Source of the DNA: Camelus bactrianus
Lineage: Eukaryota > Chordata > Mammalia > Artiodactyla > Camelidae
Assembly (NCBI RefSeq): GCF_048773025.1
Contig: NC_133567.1
Location: 868,001 to 932,000 of the forward strand
DNA length: 64,000 nucleotides
Direction of reading: 5' to 3'
Part shown: positions 63,760 through 64,000 of the stretch, one piece after another
Layout of the letters: each line of letters starts with the position of its first letter
How positions within the stretch are numbered: the stretch's first letter is position 1
The notes under the pieces: generated by a model
Told to the model about the DNA's origin: nothing
Databases searched by the model: none
What the model saw: the letters and a program-made list of their open reading frames with translations, nothing else
Program-made: the position numbers and the translations under genes

Positions 63760-64000
63760 GTTTTCATTCCTTATTATATAATCAGAAAATAATAAACTCT
63801 AGCCACAGTTATTACTCTAGAACATGCAGAAGTATTTAAAAGTTTATATTTGGAATCTCATCAAACATAAGGCCTATTATTACATGTAATCAACTTTACT
63901 GAAGTAAATACTTATCCCTTACAAACAACTATTGAACACAACCTGTGATGAATAGATTCACCTCTGAGGTGGTTATTCATCCTGGCCTACATTAGTATCG

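Larger units (their letters stand above)
58318..64000. repeat. Long spacer Le (3' end cut by window)
   Basis: The first 5,683 bp of a fifth long spacer; the window ends inside it, so the array continues. It carries the Ld/Le-specific base near 60290. Unrecognised stretches are 58974-60193, 60939-61890, 62208-63586 and 63760-64000. Confidence 0.9.

Noticed and set aside
1-64000. CRISPR array, bacterial operon or phage element
   Set aside because: Repeats are kilobases long, the interspersed elements are mammalian, and no bacterial gene or signal is present.

Overview
Mammalian DNA made almost entirely of one large, nested tandem repeat (a macrosatellite). I see no ordinary protein-coding gene and nothing bacterial. 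The host looks like a cetartiodactyl. Each long unit holds two LINE-1 3' ends of the cetartiodactyl type, with 'tactgtatagcacaggg' near the start and a '(a/g)cttcaat..aa' end. One of them has the variant I associate from memory with camelids, so Camelidae is a tentative guess. Eutherian-age MLT1 LTR fragments and a MER5-like hAT element are also present.

Layout. Every unit has a common core of about 2.88-2.94 kb: an AT-rich left part, a MER5-like element, a CpG island of about 0.75 kb, an AT-rich gap, a 90-bp exon-like block and a G-rich tail ending at 'ctcatctggagcc'. Two different spacers follow the core. The short spacer (572 bp) gives a unit of about 3.45-3.49 kb. The long spacer (about 7.3 kb, starting inside an MLT1 LTR) gives a unit of about 10.22-10.27 kb. 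The order is: long spacer (1-7285, cut by the window), core A plus short spacer (7286-10762), four complete short units S1-S4 (10763-24651), core S5 (24652-27579), then long spacers and cores in turn: Lb 27580-34894, core L2 to 37803, Lc to 45138, core L3 to 48046, Ld to 55380, core L4 to 58317, and Le running off the end. A short-unit block is therefore embedded in a long-unit array. Core A changes from long-type to short-type markers, and core S5 changes back, as expected for recombination joints.

Function. All nine CpG islands keep, on the same strand and in the same order, a CTCF-like core (CCGCCTGGTGGCAT), a perfect NRF1-type palindrome (GCGCATGCGCA), a 26-bp GC-box/NotI minisatellite (1-3 copies), a CCAAT box and an E2F-like TTGGCGC. 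This is a regular array of same-facing candidate CTCF sites in CpG-island promoters, the same design as the X-linked DXZ4 macrosatellite. Whether it is DXZ4, another X or Y array, or something new cannot be decided from this window. A plus-strand transcript model (short exon in the island, 90-bp exon, and an exon in the short spacer) gives a 70-residue open frame in units A, S1 and S2. It is disrupted in S3 and S4 and has no third exon in S5 and L2-L4. A strong minus-strand splice donor in the island suggests two-way transcription. All coding calls are low confidence. Most of the long open frames in the islands are by-products of high GC.
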